Counted from the first letter of the stretch, positions 45,599 to 54,847 are shown. The stretch: 64,000 nt of DNA from Gilvimarinus chinensis DSM 19667 (GCF_000377745.1 NZ_KB898706.1:558001-622000), one strand, 5' to 3'. Numbers and translations are program-made. The notes: generated by a model from the letters alone, not told the origin.

Positions 45599-46939
45599 AT
45601 GAACCAAATCGCATCTACCGTGAAAGCCCCCACCCAAGGGCGAGGGGCAAGCATCAGTTTAAGCCAGCGCCTTTATCGTACTCTGTGGCGCTGGCATTTT
45701 TATGCCGGTCTTTTCTGTATACCCTTTGTCATTACTTTGTCGGTGTCGGGAGCGCTGTATTTATTCAAGCCACAATTTGAAGCCTTTACCGATAGGCATT
45801 GGCACAACCTGACGGTGCAAGGGCAAAGGATTGCGGTTAACGAGGTGATAGCCACCGCGCAAGCGAGTTTGCCTGGGGCGCAGTTTCTATCCTACGAGCT
45901 GCCCTCAAGTCCTCGTGATGCGGCGCTGGTAAACCTGCGCTTTGAAGGGCAAAAGTATCAGGTATATGTTCATCCCTATACCGGTGAAGTACTGTCGCAG
46001 GTCGCGTTTGACCAGCGCTTTATGCGACAGGTGCGCGAGTTTCACGGCGAGCTGATGGCTGGTCGCTTCGGTTCTATTTTGGTCGAACTTGCCGCTTGCT
46101 GGGCTGTGGTTTTGATTTTAACCGGCCTGTACTTGTGGTGGCCTCGCAACGCCAAGGGCCTGGCCGGAGTACTTTACCCGCGTTTACGCCAAAGCAAACG
46201 TATATTCTGGCGGGATTTACATGCCGTGGTGGGCATTTGGTTGTCGGCGTTTGCACTGTTTTTAATTGTCAGCGGTTTACCTTGGGCGATGGTGTGGGGC
46301 GGCGCTTTTAAAGAGGTTCGCAGCTGGAATAAGCCTGTAGTACAGCAGGACTGGAATCAATCTCGCGCCGATGAGAAAAAGTCCTGGGGGCCGATGGCGG
46401 TTGATACCGTGGATATTTCTGAACAAGCCTTGGCGAGTATCCAAGCGCTGGGTTTTGCGCCGCCGGTAGAAGTGTCGGTGTCGAATGCGCAGTTAAACAC
46501 CTTAAAAGTCAGCTCGCAAAATCAAAACCGGCCACTGCGCGCCGAGGCCTGGGTGGATGGCCGCACCGGTGAATTGCTGCGGCAAAAACCTTTTGCCGAC
46601 AGGCCGTTGGTAGATCGAGTCATTGGTGTTGGTATCTCCGCTCATGAGGGACATTTGTTTGGCTGGTTTAATCAGCTATTGGGTGTACTAGTGACCTTGG
46701 GGTTGGTGTTTTTATCGGTGACCGGCACCATTTTGTGGTGGCGTAAAAAGCCCGCAGGGCGACTGGGTGCGCCTGCTTCTTTACCGCAACACGCGGTGGC
46801 CAAGGTGGTCGCCCTCGTCATATTGGCGCTGGGCATTCTGCTGCCGATAGTGGGGCTGTCGCTGTTGATGTTGTGGTTGGTTGAAAAATTAATTTTGCGC
46901 CAAATTGCATTTTTACGTGCCTGGCTTGGGCTGGCGTAA
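45599..46939 (+). CDS. PepSY-associated membrane protein (PiuB-like)
   Basis: A 446-residue inner-membrane protein with a first helix near 35-55 (FYAGLFCIPFVITLSVSGA), a PepSY periplasmic domain (about 60-150), helices near 160-180, 208-228 and 350-372, and a further hydrophobic C-terminal pair. The conserved histidines in RWHFYAG, REFHGELM, RDLHAVVG and SAHEGHLFG are typical of this family. It is thought to reduce ferric siderophores in the inner membrane. Its start lies three bases after the receptor stop, so the two are one operon. The 238 bases that follow hold inverted repeats but no gene. Confidence 0.88.
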   Translation: MNQIASTVKAPTQGRGASISLSQRLYRTLWRWHFYAGLFCIPFVITLSVSGALYLFKPQFEAFTDRHWHNLTVQGQRIAVNEVIATAQASLPGAQFLSYELPSSPRDAALVNLRFEGQKYQVYVHPYTGEVLSQVAFDQRFMRQVREFHGELMAGRFGSILVELAACWAVVLILTGLYLWWPRNAKGLAGVLYPRLRQSKRIFWRDLHAVVGIWLSAFALFLIVSGLPWAMVWGGAFKEVRSWNKPVVQQDWNQSRADEKKSWGPMAVDTVDISEQALASIQALGFAPPVEVSVSNAQLNTLKVSSQNQNRPLRAEAWVDGRTGELLRQKPFADRPLVDRVIGVGISAHEGHLFGWFNQLLGVLVTLGLVFLSVTGTILWWRKKPAGRLGAPASLPQHAVAKVVALVILALGILLPIVGLSLLMLWLVEKLILRQIAFLRAWLGLA

Positions 46940-47010
46940 GATTTTCAATTCGTTTAATTTGTATTAACTCTGGTCGCTTTTATTAAATCTACGAAAGTCC
47001 TTGTCTATAA

Positions 47011-47038
47011 AGGCTTGCAGCGATTTCGTTGTAAGCCT
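47011..47038. repeat. Inverted repeat in intergenic region
   Basis: AGGCTTGCAGCG and CGTTGTAAGCCT form a 12-bp RNA stem, allowing two G-U pairs, with a four-base loop. It lies 72 bases after the PepSY gene and could end its transcript, though no T-run follows. A second weak inverted repeat (AACTCTG/CAGAGTT) spans 47112-47146, before the lipoprotein gene. Confidence 0.5.
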
Positions 47039-47177
47039 GACGCTGTCTGACGTCCTTTATTTTCCTTTGTTGGCATCTGTGTTGCTCTTACCCACTGTGT
47101 GAGTTGATTTTAACTCTGTCTGGAGCGTTTTTTACAAACCAGAGTTCACAGGTGTACGAATTACAAAGGAGAAACCT

Positions 47178-47531
47178 ATGAAGCGCTTAACGCTACTCGT
47201 CCCTGCATTGCTTGCAATGCTGATGCTCGGCTGCGCGACTCAAGACCCTGTATCAGAGTCCGTGGTTGCGCAAACTGAAGCTCGTATTGAACAAGCTCGC
47301 AGCCTCAATGCGGATCGTCATTCCCCCGTCGCCTTTCGCGATGCTCAAACTCACTTAGAGACAGCGAAAAAGGCTATCGCCAACAAAGAATTTGATCAGG
47401 CTCGCGCCTTATTAGAGCGCTCTATGGCAGACGCGGATCTGGCCGTTGCGACCAGCCAGGCCAAAAAGTCTCAACAAGCCGCGAATGAGCTGGAAGAAAA
47501 CCTAAGGGCACTGGAAGCGGAAATTCGCTAA
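47178..47531 (+). CDS. DUF4398-type lipoprotein
   Basis: A 117-residue lipoprotein with a signal sequence and lipobox (LLAMLMLGC, Cys19). The mature part is a two-helix, Ala- and Glu-rich DUF4398-like segment (VAFRDAQTHLETAKKAIANKEFDQARALLERS). Its function is unknown. An AAAGGAGA site precedes the ATG. The next gene is a larger OmpA lipoprotein with the same kind of helical region, so the two are probably functional partners that arose from one module. Confidence 0.82.
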   Translation: MKRLTLLVPALLAMLMLGCATQDPVSESVVAQTEARIEQARSLNADRHSPVAFRDAQTHLETAKKAIANKEFDQARALLERSMADADLAVATSQAKKSQQAANELEENLRALEAEIR

Positions 47532-47568
47532 AGCCTGATGAATGTAAAAACAGTTTGGAGGAAGGACA

Positions 47569-48441
47569 ATGTTTAAACAAACGATAGCTACAAGCAGTCT
47601 GGCTGCCGCGTTACTGGTGGGTGGTTGCGCCACAACCCCCGAGCCGGATGACCGCGTTGAGCGACTACGCGATCAGTATGAAATGGTTGCCGCTACGGAA
47701 CAGGCCAACGAGTATGCGCCTTTAAAATTAGACGACGCGAAAAAATCGCTGGCAAAACTTGAAAGTCTTATTGCTAACGATGCGGAGCCGGCTGAGGTTG
47801 AGCAACAAATTTATATTGTCGAGCGCCGCTTACAAATTGCGACGCAAACATCACGTATGAAGCAGGCCGATGAAATGGTTGATCAAGCCAGTGATCGCCG
47901 AAACAGCATGCTTTTAACTGCCAGAACCCAGCGCGCTGAAGAGGCCGAAGCTCGAGCGCGTTTGGCTCAGGAGGAGGCGCTGGCAGCGCAAGCGCGAGCG
48001 GACCAAATGAGTGAGCGGGCCAAGAAACTCGAGCTAGAATTAGAGAATATTTCTACCGAAAAAACCGATAGAGGTCTTGTTCTAACTCTGGGTAATATTT
48101 TGTTCGAAGTAGACAAGGCGACCATCAAGGCCGGATCGCAACGTACCTTGGAGCGCGTGGCCGATTTTCTGCGTGAATACCCGGATCGCGATGTGATGAT
48201 CGAAGGCTTTACCGATAGCACCGGCAGTGAGAGTTATAATCAGGACTTGTCTGAGCGCCGCGCGCGTTCGGTACAGGACACTTTGGTCAGCAATGGCGTG
48301 AGTGCCGCGCGGATTAAAACCCGTGGTTACGGTGAGGCTCATCCGGTTGCCAGTAACGATAACCCTTCTGGGCGTCTGCAAAACCGCCGCGTGGAGATTA
48401 TTATCGCCAACTCTGGTGAAACTGTTTCTGAACGACAGTAA
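47569..48441 (+). CDS. OmpA-family peptidoglycan-binding lipoprotein
   Basis: A 290-residue lipoprotein (LLVGGC, Cys20) with an N-terminal DUF4398-like helical region, a long Ala/Glu/Arg coiled coil (about 100-165) and a C-terminal OmpA/MotB domain. The peptidoglycan-binding signature is visible: EGFTDSTGSESYNQDLSERRA, then TRGYGEAHPVASN and RLQNRRVEI. It should link the outer membrane to peptidoglycan. It follows the smaller lipoprotein by 37 bases with a GGAGGAAGGA site and ends before a strong hairpin terminator. Confidence 0.92.
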   Translation: MFKQTIATSSLAAALLVGGCATTPEPDDRVERLRDQYEMVAATEQANEYAPLKLDDAKKSLAKLESLIANDAEPAEVEQQIYIVERRLQIATQTSRMKQADEMVDQASDRRNSMLLTARTQRAEEAEARARLAQEEALAAQARADQMSERAKKLELELENISTEKTDRGLVLTLGNILFEVDKATIKAGSQRTLERVADFLREYPDRDVMIEGFTDSTGSESYNQDLSERRARSVQDTLVSNGVSAARIKTRGYGEAHPVASNDNPSGRLQNRRVEIIIANSGETVSERQ

Positions 48442-48449
48442 CGCGACAC

Positions 48450-48473
48450 AGCCCCGCCGGTAGGCGGGGCTTT
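48450..48473 (+). terminator. Stem-loop terminator after OmpA-family gene
   Basis: AGCCCCGCC and GGCGGGGCT form a 9-bp GC-rich stem with a GGTA-region loop, followed by TTT, nine bases after the stop. Confidence 0.75.
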
Positions 48474-48549
48474 GACATGGCATGGTCACAATTTGCGGTC
48501 TATTATCAATCCTGTCGCCCGCTCTGGGCATTTTCTAAAGGACAGAGAA

Positions 48550-48795
48550 ATGGCTTACGTGACTATCGATGGCGTGCAGTATGAAAAAGAACTGTTGGAG
48601 CTTGCCAAGCACCACACCACTGGTCGTGGTGAAGGTAATCTGGCGAAAGATGAAGTAGAAGACTTGTTTAAATCGGCCAACGACGGCCCAGGTATTACCG
48701 ATACCGAACTTCGTACCCTCCGTTATATTCGCGAAACCTTTCCCTTCACTGACGCAGCTGCCGACTTGTTCGACGCTGAATTTGCCAAACTGTAG
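48550..48795 (+). CDS. Small uncharacterised acidic protein
   Basis: An 81-residue soluble, acidic and mostly helical protein (LLELAKHHTTGRGEGNLAKDE; ITDTELRTLRYIRETFPF). I do not recognise the family. I start it at the ATG at 48550, eight bases after AAAGGA. The frame upstream runs through the terminator. Eight bases separate its stop from the next gene, so the two are co-transcribed. It has no signal peptide or cysteine. Confidence 0.7.
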   Translation: MAYVTIDGVQYEKELLELAKHHTTGRGEGNLAKDEVEDLFKSANDGPGITDTELRTLRYIRETFPFTDAAADLFDAEFAKL

Positions 48796-48803
48796 GAGAC
48801 CCC

Positions 48804-49226
48804 ATGAGTTTACTGAAAATGGCAAGTGAGTTGTTTATCAAGCAACTAGGTGGGCAGGGTGGGGGGCTGGATTTAAGCTCGGTAATGACCGGCCTGCAGC
48901 AGCTGTTACCCACCGAAGGTGGCGATTTGGATATACCGGCATTGGTACAGAAGTTTACCGGCAGTGGTGGTGGCTTAGCGGCGATGGCTTCCTCTTGGTT
49001 GGGTGACGGAGCCAATCAGAGTTTTTCGGCCGCCGATGTCATGGGGCTTTTAGGGCAGGACAAGGTCTCTCAGTTTGCCGATCAGGTCGGGGTGGACTCT
49101 CAAACCGCTGCCAGCGGTTTGTCGGATATGATTCCGCAGCTCATTGACAAAGCCAGCTCGGGCGGCGATTTACTCTCGAATATGGCGGGGCCGGGAGCGG
49201 CCTCGTTACTGGGTAAGTTGTTCTAA
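48804..49226 (+). CDS. DUF937 (YidB-like) protein
   Basis: A 140-residue Gly-, Leu- and Ser-rich protein of the DUF937/YidB-like kind. It has an N-terminal amphipathic region (MASELFIKQLGGQGGGLDLS), a middle block (FSAADVMGLLGQDKVSQFAD) and the tail QTAASGLSDMIPQLIDKASSGG. The family has no assigned enzymatic function. A TAGGAGA site precedes the ATG. It is followed by a convergent bidirectional terminator before the ebo operon. Confidence 0.8.
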   Translation: MSLLKMASELFIKQLGGQGGGLDLSSVMTGLQQLLPTEGGDLDIPALVQKFTGSGGGLAAMASSWLGDGANQSFSAADVMGLLGQDKVSQFADQVGVDSQTAASGLSDMIPQLIDKASSGGDLLSNMAGPGAASLLGKLF

Positions 49227-49353
49227 ACGTCAATAACGTCAATATCGAAACAGAGGGCCGAGGGATTCGTCTCGGTCCAGTAACGCTCCACGTTTTAACT
49301 ATTCACGGTTCTCTGGCAATTAAAAAACATGGCCGCTTTATTAAATGTAAATA

Positions 49354-49386
49354 AAAACAATAACTTTACCGTGAAGTTATTGTTTT
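49354..49386. terminator. Bidirectional terminator between DUF937 and ebo operon
   Basis: A 13-bp perfect stem (AAAACAATAACTT/AAGTTATTGTTTT) with a seven-base loop. Because A residues flank one side and T residues the other, it works as an intrinsic terminator on both strands, fitting the convergent genes around it. The rest of 49227-49517 shows no gene. Confidence 0.85.
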
Positions 49387-49517
49387 CTAACAGGTTCTGA
49401 ATCCACTTGAACGGCAGTATTATCAGTTGCCCGGTTTACAGTGACCCCAGCATGGCATCCTGTATTGCCTTGTAGCTTCTCAGTAGCCCTGATAATACCA
49501 AGTAGCGATGGTAGGTA

Positions 49518-50231
49518 TTAATCACCGCGCACGTATTTTTGTCCCCAGCGGGTTAATACCAGCGTAACGACTCCTGCGATCAGCCATGCTGGCGACAACA
49601 ATATCGCTAGGGCTATGCCATCAACCAACCCCATGCAGGCAATCATCCAGGGAATGACCGGAAAACCGTAACCACCGGCCCTGCTGTTTTCAAGCCGTGC
49701 CACGACGGTAACCAGCAGCGTGTACACGCATTGAATAAGCCCCATTACAGTCACGGCGGTAGTGACTGTGCCCGCCAAGGCAAACCCCGCCACGGCATAA
49801 ACACCCAGCCGGGTGAGCGCCATAAGAACCACGGTGGCCCAGTGTTTTTTATGCAGGTAATCGTAGGCGACTATGAGGGCTGCCAAAACACAGGCGGCGA
49901 TAACACCGCGGGCACTGGGGGTAAGCAACAGTAATGCGAAACCAACACAAAACAGTCCTAACGACAAGCTCAATACCGTCGGCGCGCTGATTTTCCCGGC
50001 GGGTATGGGGCGAAAAGGTTGCCGTTCAGCGTCCCAGTGACGGTCGCAGTAATCGTTCAGACACATACCGGCCGCGTAAAAAAAACTCATGGCTAGCGCA
50101 ACGAGAATGGCGGTACCCACCGGCAGTGCTAAACCGAAACTGGCCGCCGTCAATGCCGACGCGCACAGCACATTCATCCAAACGGTGGGGAGGTTACTCA
50201 CGCGGCCCAGGGCCAGTGCGGTTTTAAGCAT
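49518..50231 (-). CDS. eboC: UbiA-like prenyltransferase EboC
   Basis: A 237-residue integral membrane protein of the UbiA superfamily with about seven to eight helices. The first Asp-rich motif is NDYCDRHWDAERQPFRPIP (NDxxDxxxD), which binds the prenyl diphosphate through magnesium. EboC-type proteins belong to the conserved ebo cluster; their exact substrate is not known. I start it at the ATG at 50231, which overlaps the end of the phosphatase-family gene by eight bases. It is the last gene of the operon. Confidence 0.88.
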   Translation of the reverse strand: MLKTALALGRVSNLPTVWMNVLCASALTAASFGLALPVGTAILVALAMSFFYAAGMCLNDYCDRHWDAERQPFRPIPAGKISAPTVLSLSLGLFCVGFALLLLTPSARGVIAACVLAALIVAYDYLHKKHWATVVLMALTRLGVYAVAGFALAGTVTTAVTVMGLIQCVYTLLVTVVARLENSRAGGYGFPVIPWMIACMGLVDGIALAILLSPAWLIAGVVTLVLTRWGQKYVRGD

Positions 50232-51657
50232 CGGGAATCTCTTGTTGAAAATCATCGGTGTCGGATGATAATTGGCTGGCACCATTCGCCGATTCGGCAA
50301 AGATATGCTGCAGAATAATATCGCAGACATCGGTGGCGTGAACCTGGTGGCCTGGCAATAAGTCCGGGTTGCTACTCATCAAGACGGGGGTGGTGTAATC
50401 GCTGCCGTCCCACACGCCGTGGCTGCCTTTAATTTGCGACGCGTCGGTGGAAATAACATCCAGCACATAGCGAAACCCGAGCTTCTTTTGCAGTAGCTTG
50501 CGAATAATGCGCAGCTTGGGCAGCTTGAGTTTCGGGTTTAAAAACATCTCGCAGGGATCAAACCCGGGCTTTTTATGAATTTCTACCTGGTTGGCGTAAT
50601 CCGGTGCGCGAGTATCGTCGTTCCAGTAGTAATAGGTAAACCAGCTGTCGGGCTCCGCCAACAGCACCAGTTCACCGGCGCGCTCGTGATCTAACCCGTA
50701 CTCGGCGCGTTCGGCACCGGCCAGTACCTTTGCCACCCCTGGGGTATTGGCAAACAGGTGTTTAATTTCTGCCAGGTCTTGTTCGGCTTGCACATAAATA
50801 TGCGCGATCTGATGATCGCTCATGGCAAAGGCGCGGCAGGTGTGAAAGTCTATATACTCGCGGCCTAAATCTACCTTGAGCGATAATTTACCCGCCTCGC
50901 GTAAAATGCGGTTGGGATGGATGGGACGGTTGACCGGGCCTATCCCGTACTCGGATAACACGATTACCTGGCAGTCGCGCGCGGTGAAAAAATCCATCAA
51001 CTCACCGACGAGTGCATCAATTTCCTGTAAGTCTTTTGCTATGTCGCCATCGGGGCCAAACTTTTGCAGGCAGTAATCCAAGTGGGGCAAGTACACCAGC
51101 TGCAAGGTGGGCGAGTGCTCGCTTTCCATGTGCATGGCGGCGTCGGCAATCCAGCGGCTGGATTTGACGCTGGTGGCTGGTCCCCAAAAGTGAAACAGGG
51201 GAAAGGTGCCAAACTTTTCGGTCAAGGTGTCGCGCAACTCCAGCGGATAAGTGTAGCAGTCCGGCAGTTTGCGGCCGTCGGCCAGATACAGTGGCCGAGG
51301 CGTCAAGGTGTAGTCGGCATCGGTGGCCATGGCGTACCACCAAAACGTATTGGAGCAGGTAAAGCTGGCGTCGCGCGCGCGGGCAATGTCCCAGATTTTG
51401 GGTGCCTGAATTAACTTGTTGCTCTGGCGCCACAGCCAGACTTCGTTTTGGTCGCGAAAGTACCAGCCATTGGCAACAATACCGTGTTCGCTGGGTTGTT
51501 TGCCGGTTAAGTAAGTGGCTTGCGCGGCGCAGGTGACCGCCGGGGTAACGGGTTTGATGGTGGTGCTGCGACCGGCGAGGCGATTGATGTTGGGTGTGTG
51601 CTCACCCAGTAACGCGCGGGTCAGGCCGACCACATTGAGGACGACGGTTCTTTGCAT
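50224..51657 (-). CDS. eboF: Alkaline phosphatase/nucleotide pyrophosphatase-like protein EboF
   Basis: A 477-residue member of the alkaline phosphatase superfamily (nucleotide pyrophosphatase/phosphodiesterase type) found in ebo clusters. It has TPNINRLAGRS, the nucleophile region PAVTCAAQATYLTG, VLSEYGIGPVNRP and IKGSHGVWDG. The first metal ligand of the family, normally an Asp just before the first turn, reads Asn in LNVVGLT, so metal binding may be altered. I start it at the ATG at 51657 with GAGG five bases upstream. The longer frame has no such site. Confidence 0.85.
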   Translation of the reverse strand: MQRTVVLNVVGLTRALLGEHTPNINRLAGRSTTIKPVTPAVTCAAQATYLTGKQPSEHGIVANGWYFRDQNEVWLWRQSNKLIQAPKIWDIARARDASFTCSNTFWWYAMATDADYTLTPRPLYLADGRKLPDCYTYPLELRDTLTEKFGTFPLFHFWGPATSVKSSRWIADAAMHMESEHSPTLQLVYLPHLDYCLQKFGPDGDIAKDLQEIDALVGELMDFFTARDCQVIVLSEYGIGPVNRPIHPNRILREAGKLSLKVDLGREYIDFHTCRAFAMSDHQIAHIYVQAEQDLAEIKHLFANTPGVAKVLAGAERAEYGLDHERAGELVLLAEPDSWFTYYYWNDDTRAPDYANQVEIHKKPGFDPCEMFLNPKLKLPKLRIIRKLLQKKLGFRYVLDVISTDASQIKGSHGVWDGSDYTTPVLMSSNPDLLPGHQVHATDVCDIILQHIFAESANGASQLSSDTDDFQQEIPDA

Positions 51658-51671
51658 GACAACCTCGTAGT

Positions 51672-52805
51672 TTAATTCGTGTGAGTAGGGCCCAACAGCT
51701 GATGCACCCATTGCAGTTCGCGGGTGATATTTTCGCCTACGCTGCCGTGGCGCAGGTTTTCTGGAATGGCGGTAAAGCTGTAGGTTTCTACTTCCAGTGG
51801 TACCGAGTTATCCAATAAGGGTAGCAGCTCGCGTAAAAAAGTCTGGGTGGTGCCCACGCGGCCGAGATGCTCTAAAAAGATGGGGACATGAAAGTGCACC
51901 CGGCACTCGCTGTAGTGTTCGCCCTGCGCGCGTGCATGGGCAAATTCGGGTAAATCGTTAAAGCGGTGCAGTTTGCCGGTATTGCGGTGGCGGGCGACGG
52001 CCTGGTGTAAGTACACAGGTTCATCAAAGCTGAGCAATGTGTCAATTTCATCGCCAGAGGCTTTCAAGGCGCTGGACACCTGTACTTTGCCCAGCGGTAT
52101 ATTGGCGCGTGACAGCTGCTGCAAACACTCGGCGGCGTTTTCATACTCCACGGCCTGGTGGCAGGCGTCAAAGCACAAGCCTACATAAGGGCGCAGGGCG
52201 TCGGCTAAGTCTAAGCGGGTGAAAAAATCGATGGCCTCGGCGGTGGTTTCCAGCACACAGCCCGGCTCTGGCTCCAGTGCTAATACCAGCTGCGTGCCGG
52301 TTTGCTGTGACAAGCTGCGGTAGTGCTCGGCCACTTCACGCACATGGGCGAGTGCCTGGGGCCAGTCCGCTTCGTTAAAACCGGGTTTAAAGGCAATGGG
52401 CACGGTGGAAATGGAAATACGCTGCGCCCCTGGTTGCAGGGCAATGGCCAAATCCCCCAGCCGTTTGCTGTACTCAACCCGTTCGCGTTCGCGCCAGTCG
52501 GGCAGGTAGACGTTTTCTTTCACTCGCGTTTGATGAAAGGTGCCGTAGGGGAAACCATTAATGGTTAACAGGTAGGTATTGTGTTGCTGACACCAGGCGC
52601 GAAATTCGGCAATGGCATTGGCGTCTGCTTCAAGGGCGGCCTGATGGGCAATACGCAGCCCCAGAGGGAAAGGCGCATTTTGGTTAAGCCTTTGTTTGAC
52701 CTCAAGCGCGTGACCGTTGAGGTTATGCATAACATCCGCCCAGGACTCGCCCGGGTGGATGTTGCTGCAATAGGTGACTGCAGGCGCCGTGGTTACTTCG
52801 GCCAT
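51672..52805 (-). CDS. eboE: TIM-barrel metabolite traffic protein EboE
   Basis: A 377-residue xylose-isomerase-like TIM-barrel protein (AP endonuclease 2 superfamily). Putative metal ligands appear in LALEPEPGCVLE, GLCFDACHQAVEYE and CRVHFHVPIF. The ebo cluster encodes such a protein in cyanobacteria, Pseudomonas and eustigmatophyte plastids. Its reaction is not known. I start it at the ATG at 52805, which overlaps the end of the eboD gene by 13 bases and has a G-rich site upstream. A GTG at 52832 would lengthen it by nine residues. Confidence 0.85.
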   Translation of the reverse strand: MAEVTTAPAVTYCSNIHPGESWADVMHNLNGHALEVKQRLNQNAPFPLGLRIAHQAALEADANAIAEFRAWCQQHNTYLLTINGFPYGTFHQTRVKENVYLPDWRERERVEYSKRLGDLAIALQPGAQRISISTVPIAFKPGFNEADWPQALAHVREVAEHYRSLSQQTGTQLVLALEPEPGCVLETTAEAIDFFTRLDLADALRPYVGLCFDACHQAVEYENAAECLQQLSRANIPLGKVQVSSALKASGDEIDTLLSFDEPVYLHQAVARHRNTGKLHRFNDLPEFAHARAQGEHYSECRVHFHVPIFLEHLGRVGTTQTFLRELLPLLDNSVPLEVETYSFTAIPENLRHGSVGENITRELQWVHQLLGPTHTN

Positions 52806-53938
52806 ACGCCCCCCAGCAACTGCTGGCGGCACTCTTCCATGGCGTGATGATCAATCTCGTTGACTTCAACGGCGGCGCCTTCACGGGTTAGCAGGGTAAT
52901 GCACAGCTTGCCGCCCAGGTGCTCGCGAAAATCCTCCAGCGCCTTGTGAATATCCAGAGATTCCAGCGCGCGATGGTTAAGGGTAAAACCCACACCTTCT
53001 AAGGTATCGCGAATACGCTCAACGCTGGCAAGGCTGATCATGCCTTTGAGATACGAGTACAGAGAGTCCAGCGCGATACCAATGGCTACGGCTTCGCCGT
53101 GGCGCAGCTCACTGGCGGACAGCTCTTCTAAGCGGTGGGCGCACCAGTGACCAAAATCCAGCGGTCGGGCGCTGCCCTGTTCAAACGGATCGCCACTGGT
53201 GCGAATATGGTTTAAGTGCAGCTCGGCGCAGCGGGTAATCATGCGCTCGGTGGCGGCTTGCTCAAAGTCGGCCAGGGCTTGGCGGTTTTGGTACAGCCAA
53301 TCAAAGAATTCACCATCGCGAATCAGGGCAACTTTAATGGCTTCGGCGATACCGCTGACTTTATCGCGGGCGGGTAAGGTGGCGAGAAAATCAAAGTCGT
53401 TGATGACCGCAAAAGGCGCGGCAAAGGTGCCCAGGTAATTTTTCCGGCCGCGATAATTAATCGCGTTTTTTACCCCAATACCGGCATCGTTTTGCGCCAG
53501 TACCGTGGTAGGCATACGAATAAGGCGAATGCCGCGGTGCGCGGTGGCGGCCGCATAACCGATGGCATCTACCACCGCGCCGCCGCCAATCACCAGGGCG
53601 AAACTGTGGCGATCAATATTCTGGGTTTGGGTGCGCTGGTAAAACTCGTCGACCTCAACGGGCTCGGATTTACTGATTTCACCGCCGCGTACCATCAAAG
53701 GCGGGTCAATCAGCTCCATCACATCGCCGTGCACATCGGCGTAAAGCTGCAGACGGTCCACCAGATCAGGGTGTGCCTCCACCACGTTTTGATCAATAAC
53801 CGGCAAAACCCGGTGGGGGCCTTCGCCTGCGCGGCTTAAAATGTCTGTCAGCACCGCGCTTTCAGGGGCCAGTGTGTCCCGGTCAAAGCAGACCGGGAAG
53901 GAGTAAGTCATGGTAAAGCTTTGGTCTATTTGGTACAC
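52793..53938 (-). CDS. eboD: 3-dehydroquinate synthase-like protein EboD
   Basis: A 381-residue member of the sugar-phosphate cyclase family, related to AroB. It shows the NAD-binding GGGAVVDAIGYAAA, MPTTVLAQNDAGIGVKNAIN, and metal-ligand regions AEAIKVALI, FGHWCAHRLEE and RHGEAVAIG. In shikimate synthesis AroB makes 3-dehydroquinate. In ebo clusters the product is unknown and probably differs. I start it at GTG 53938 so that the conserved IDQSF leader is included, with AAAGG about 10 bases upstream. The ATG at 53911 is the alternative. Confidence 0.85.
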   Translation of the reverse strand: MYQIDQSFTMTYSFPVCFDRDTLAPESAVLTDILSRAGEGPHRVLPVIDQNVVEAHPDLVDRLQLYADVHGDVMELIDPPLMVRGGEISKSEPVEVDEFYQRTQTQNIDRHSFALVIGGGAVVDAIGYAAATAHRGIRLIRMPTTVLAQNDAGIGVKNAINYRGRKNYLGTFAAPFAVINDFDFLATLPARDKVSGIAEAIKVALIRDGEFFDWLYQNRQALADFEQAATERMITRCAELHLNHIRTSGDPFEQGSARPLDFGHWCAHRLEELSASELRHGEAVAIGIALDSLYSYLKGMISLASVERIRDTLEGVGFTLNHRALESLDIHKALEDFREHLGGKLCITLLTREGAAVEVNEIDHHAMEECRQQLLGGVWPK

Positions 53939-53950
53939 GTACAGCGGCCT

Positions 53951-54847
53951 TTAGTTTTTAACCGGTTCGTCGATGCGTGGTTGTTGGCCGCGCAGAACTG
54001 AGTTCTCACTGAATCGTTGTGACTGGTCAATCACGGGAGCCTTTAACAGCTCTTCCACGTCGATCTGGCCAGACTGAGCGTAAGCGTCCAGGGCGTTTTG
54101 CCAGCAGGTCAACTCAATGGCGGCTTGATCGATACCGCGCTCTTGCATCAGGTGAGCCGTTTTGGGGACTGACAGCGGATCGCTTACGCCCCAGTCGGCC
54201 GAGCTGTCTACAATAATGCGCTCAGGGCCGTACTGACGGACGATTTCCGTCATTCGTTCAGAACCCATTTTGGTGTTGGGGTAAATGGTAAAGGCCGCCC
54301 AGGCGCCGGCATCCAACACGCTTTGAACGGTTTCTTCATTGTTGTGATCTATCACCAGCTTTTCCATGGGCACGCCCACTTCTCGGGCCACGTCAATCGA
54401 ACGCAATACCCCATTTTTTTTGTCGCGGTGTGGGGTATGCACCATCACGACCATGTCGTGGTCCACGGCAAATTGCAATTGATGCTGGTATACCCATTCC
54501 TCGGCGGGAGTCATTTCGTCATAGCCGATTTCACCAATGGCTACTACACCTTCTTTAAGAGCGAACTGGGGCAGCAGCTCCAGCGCTTCGCGGGCCAGGC
54601 CCTCGTTGTTGGCTTCTTTGGAATTAACGCCAATGGTGCAGTAGTGGGCAATACCAAACTGCGAAGCGCGAAAACGCTCCCAGCCCACCAAGCTGGCGAA
54701 ATAATCGATAAAGCTGCCTACGTTGGTACGCGGCTGGCCCATCCAGAAGGCCGGTTCAATGACGGCGCGGATACCCGCCGCGGCCATGTTTTGGTAGTCG
54801 TCGGTGGTGCGACTGGACATATGAATATGGGGGTCAAAAAATCTCAT
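53951..54847 (-). CDS. eboB: TatD-like metal-dependent hydrolase EboB
   Basis: A 298-residue amidohydrolase-fold protein related to TatD nucleases. Metal ligands are visible in FFDPHIHMSS (HxH), AIGEIGYDEM, MVHTPHRD, VIDHNN and VDSSADWG. EboB is encoded second in ebo clusters. The family may act as a hydrolase on an unknown substrate. It lies 14 bases after the eboA stop and 12 bases before eboD, so it sits in the middle of the operon. Confidence 0.87.
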   Translation of the reverse strand: MRFFDPHIHMSSRTTDDYQNMAAAGIRAVIEPAFWMGQPRTNVGSFIDYFASLVGWERFRASQFGIAHYCTIGVNSKEANNEGLAREALELLPQFALKEGVVAIGEIGYDEMTPAEEWVYQHQLQFAVDHDMVVMVHTPHRDKKNGVLRSIDVAREVGVPMEKLVIDHNNEETVQSVLDAGAWAAFTIYPNTKMGSERMTEIVRQYGPERIIVDSSADWGVSDPLSVPKTAHLMQERGIDQAAIELTCWQNALDAYAQSGQIDVEELLKAPVIDQSQRFSENSVLRGQQPRIDEPVKN

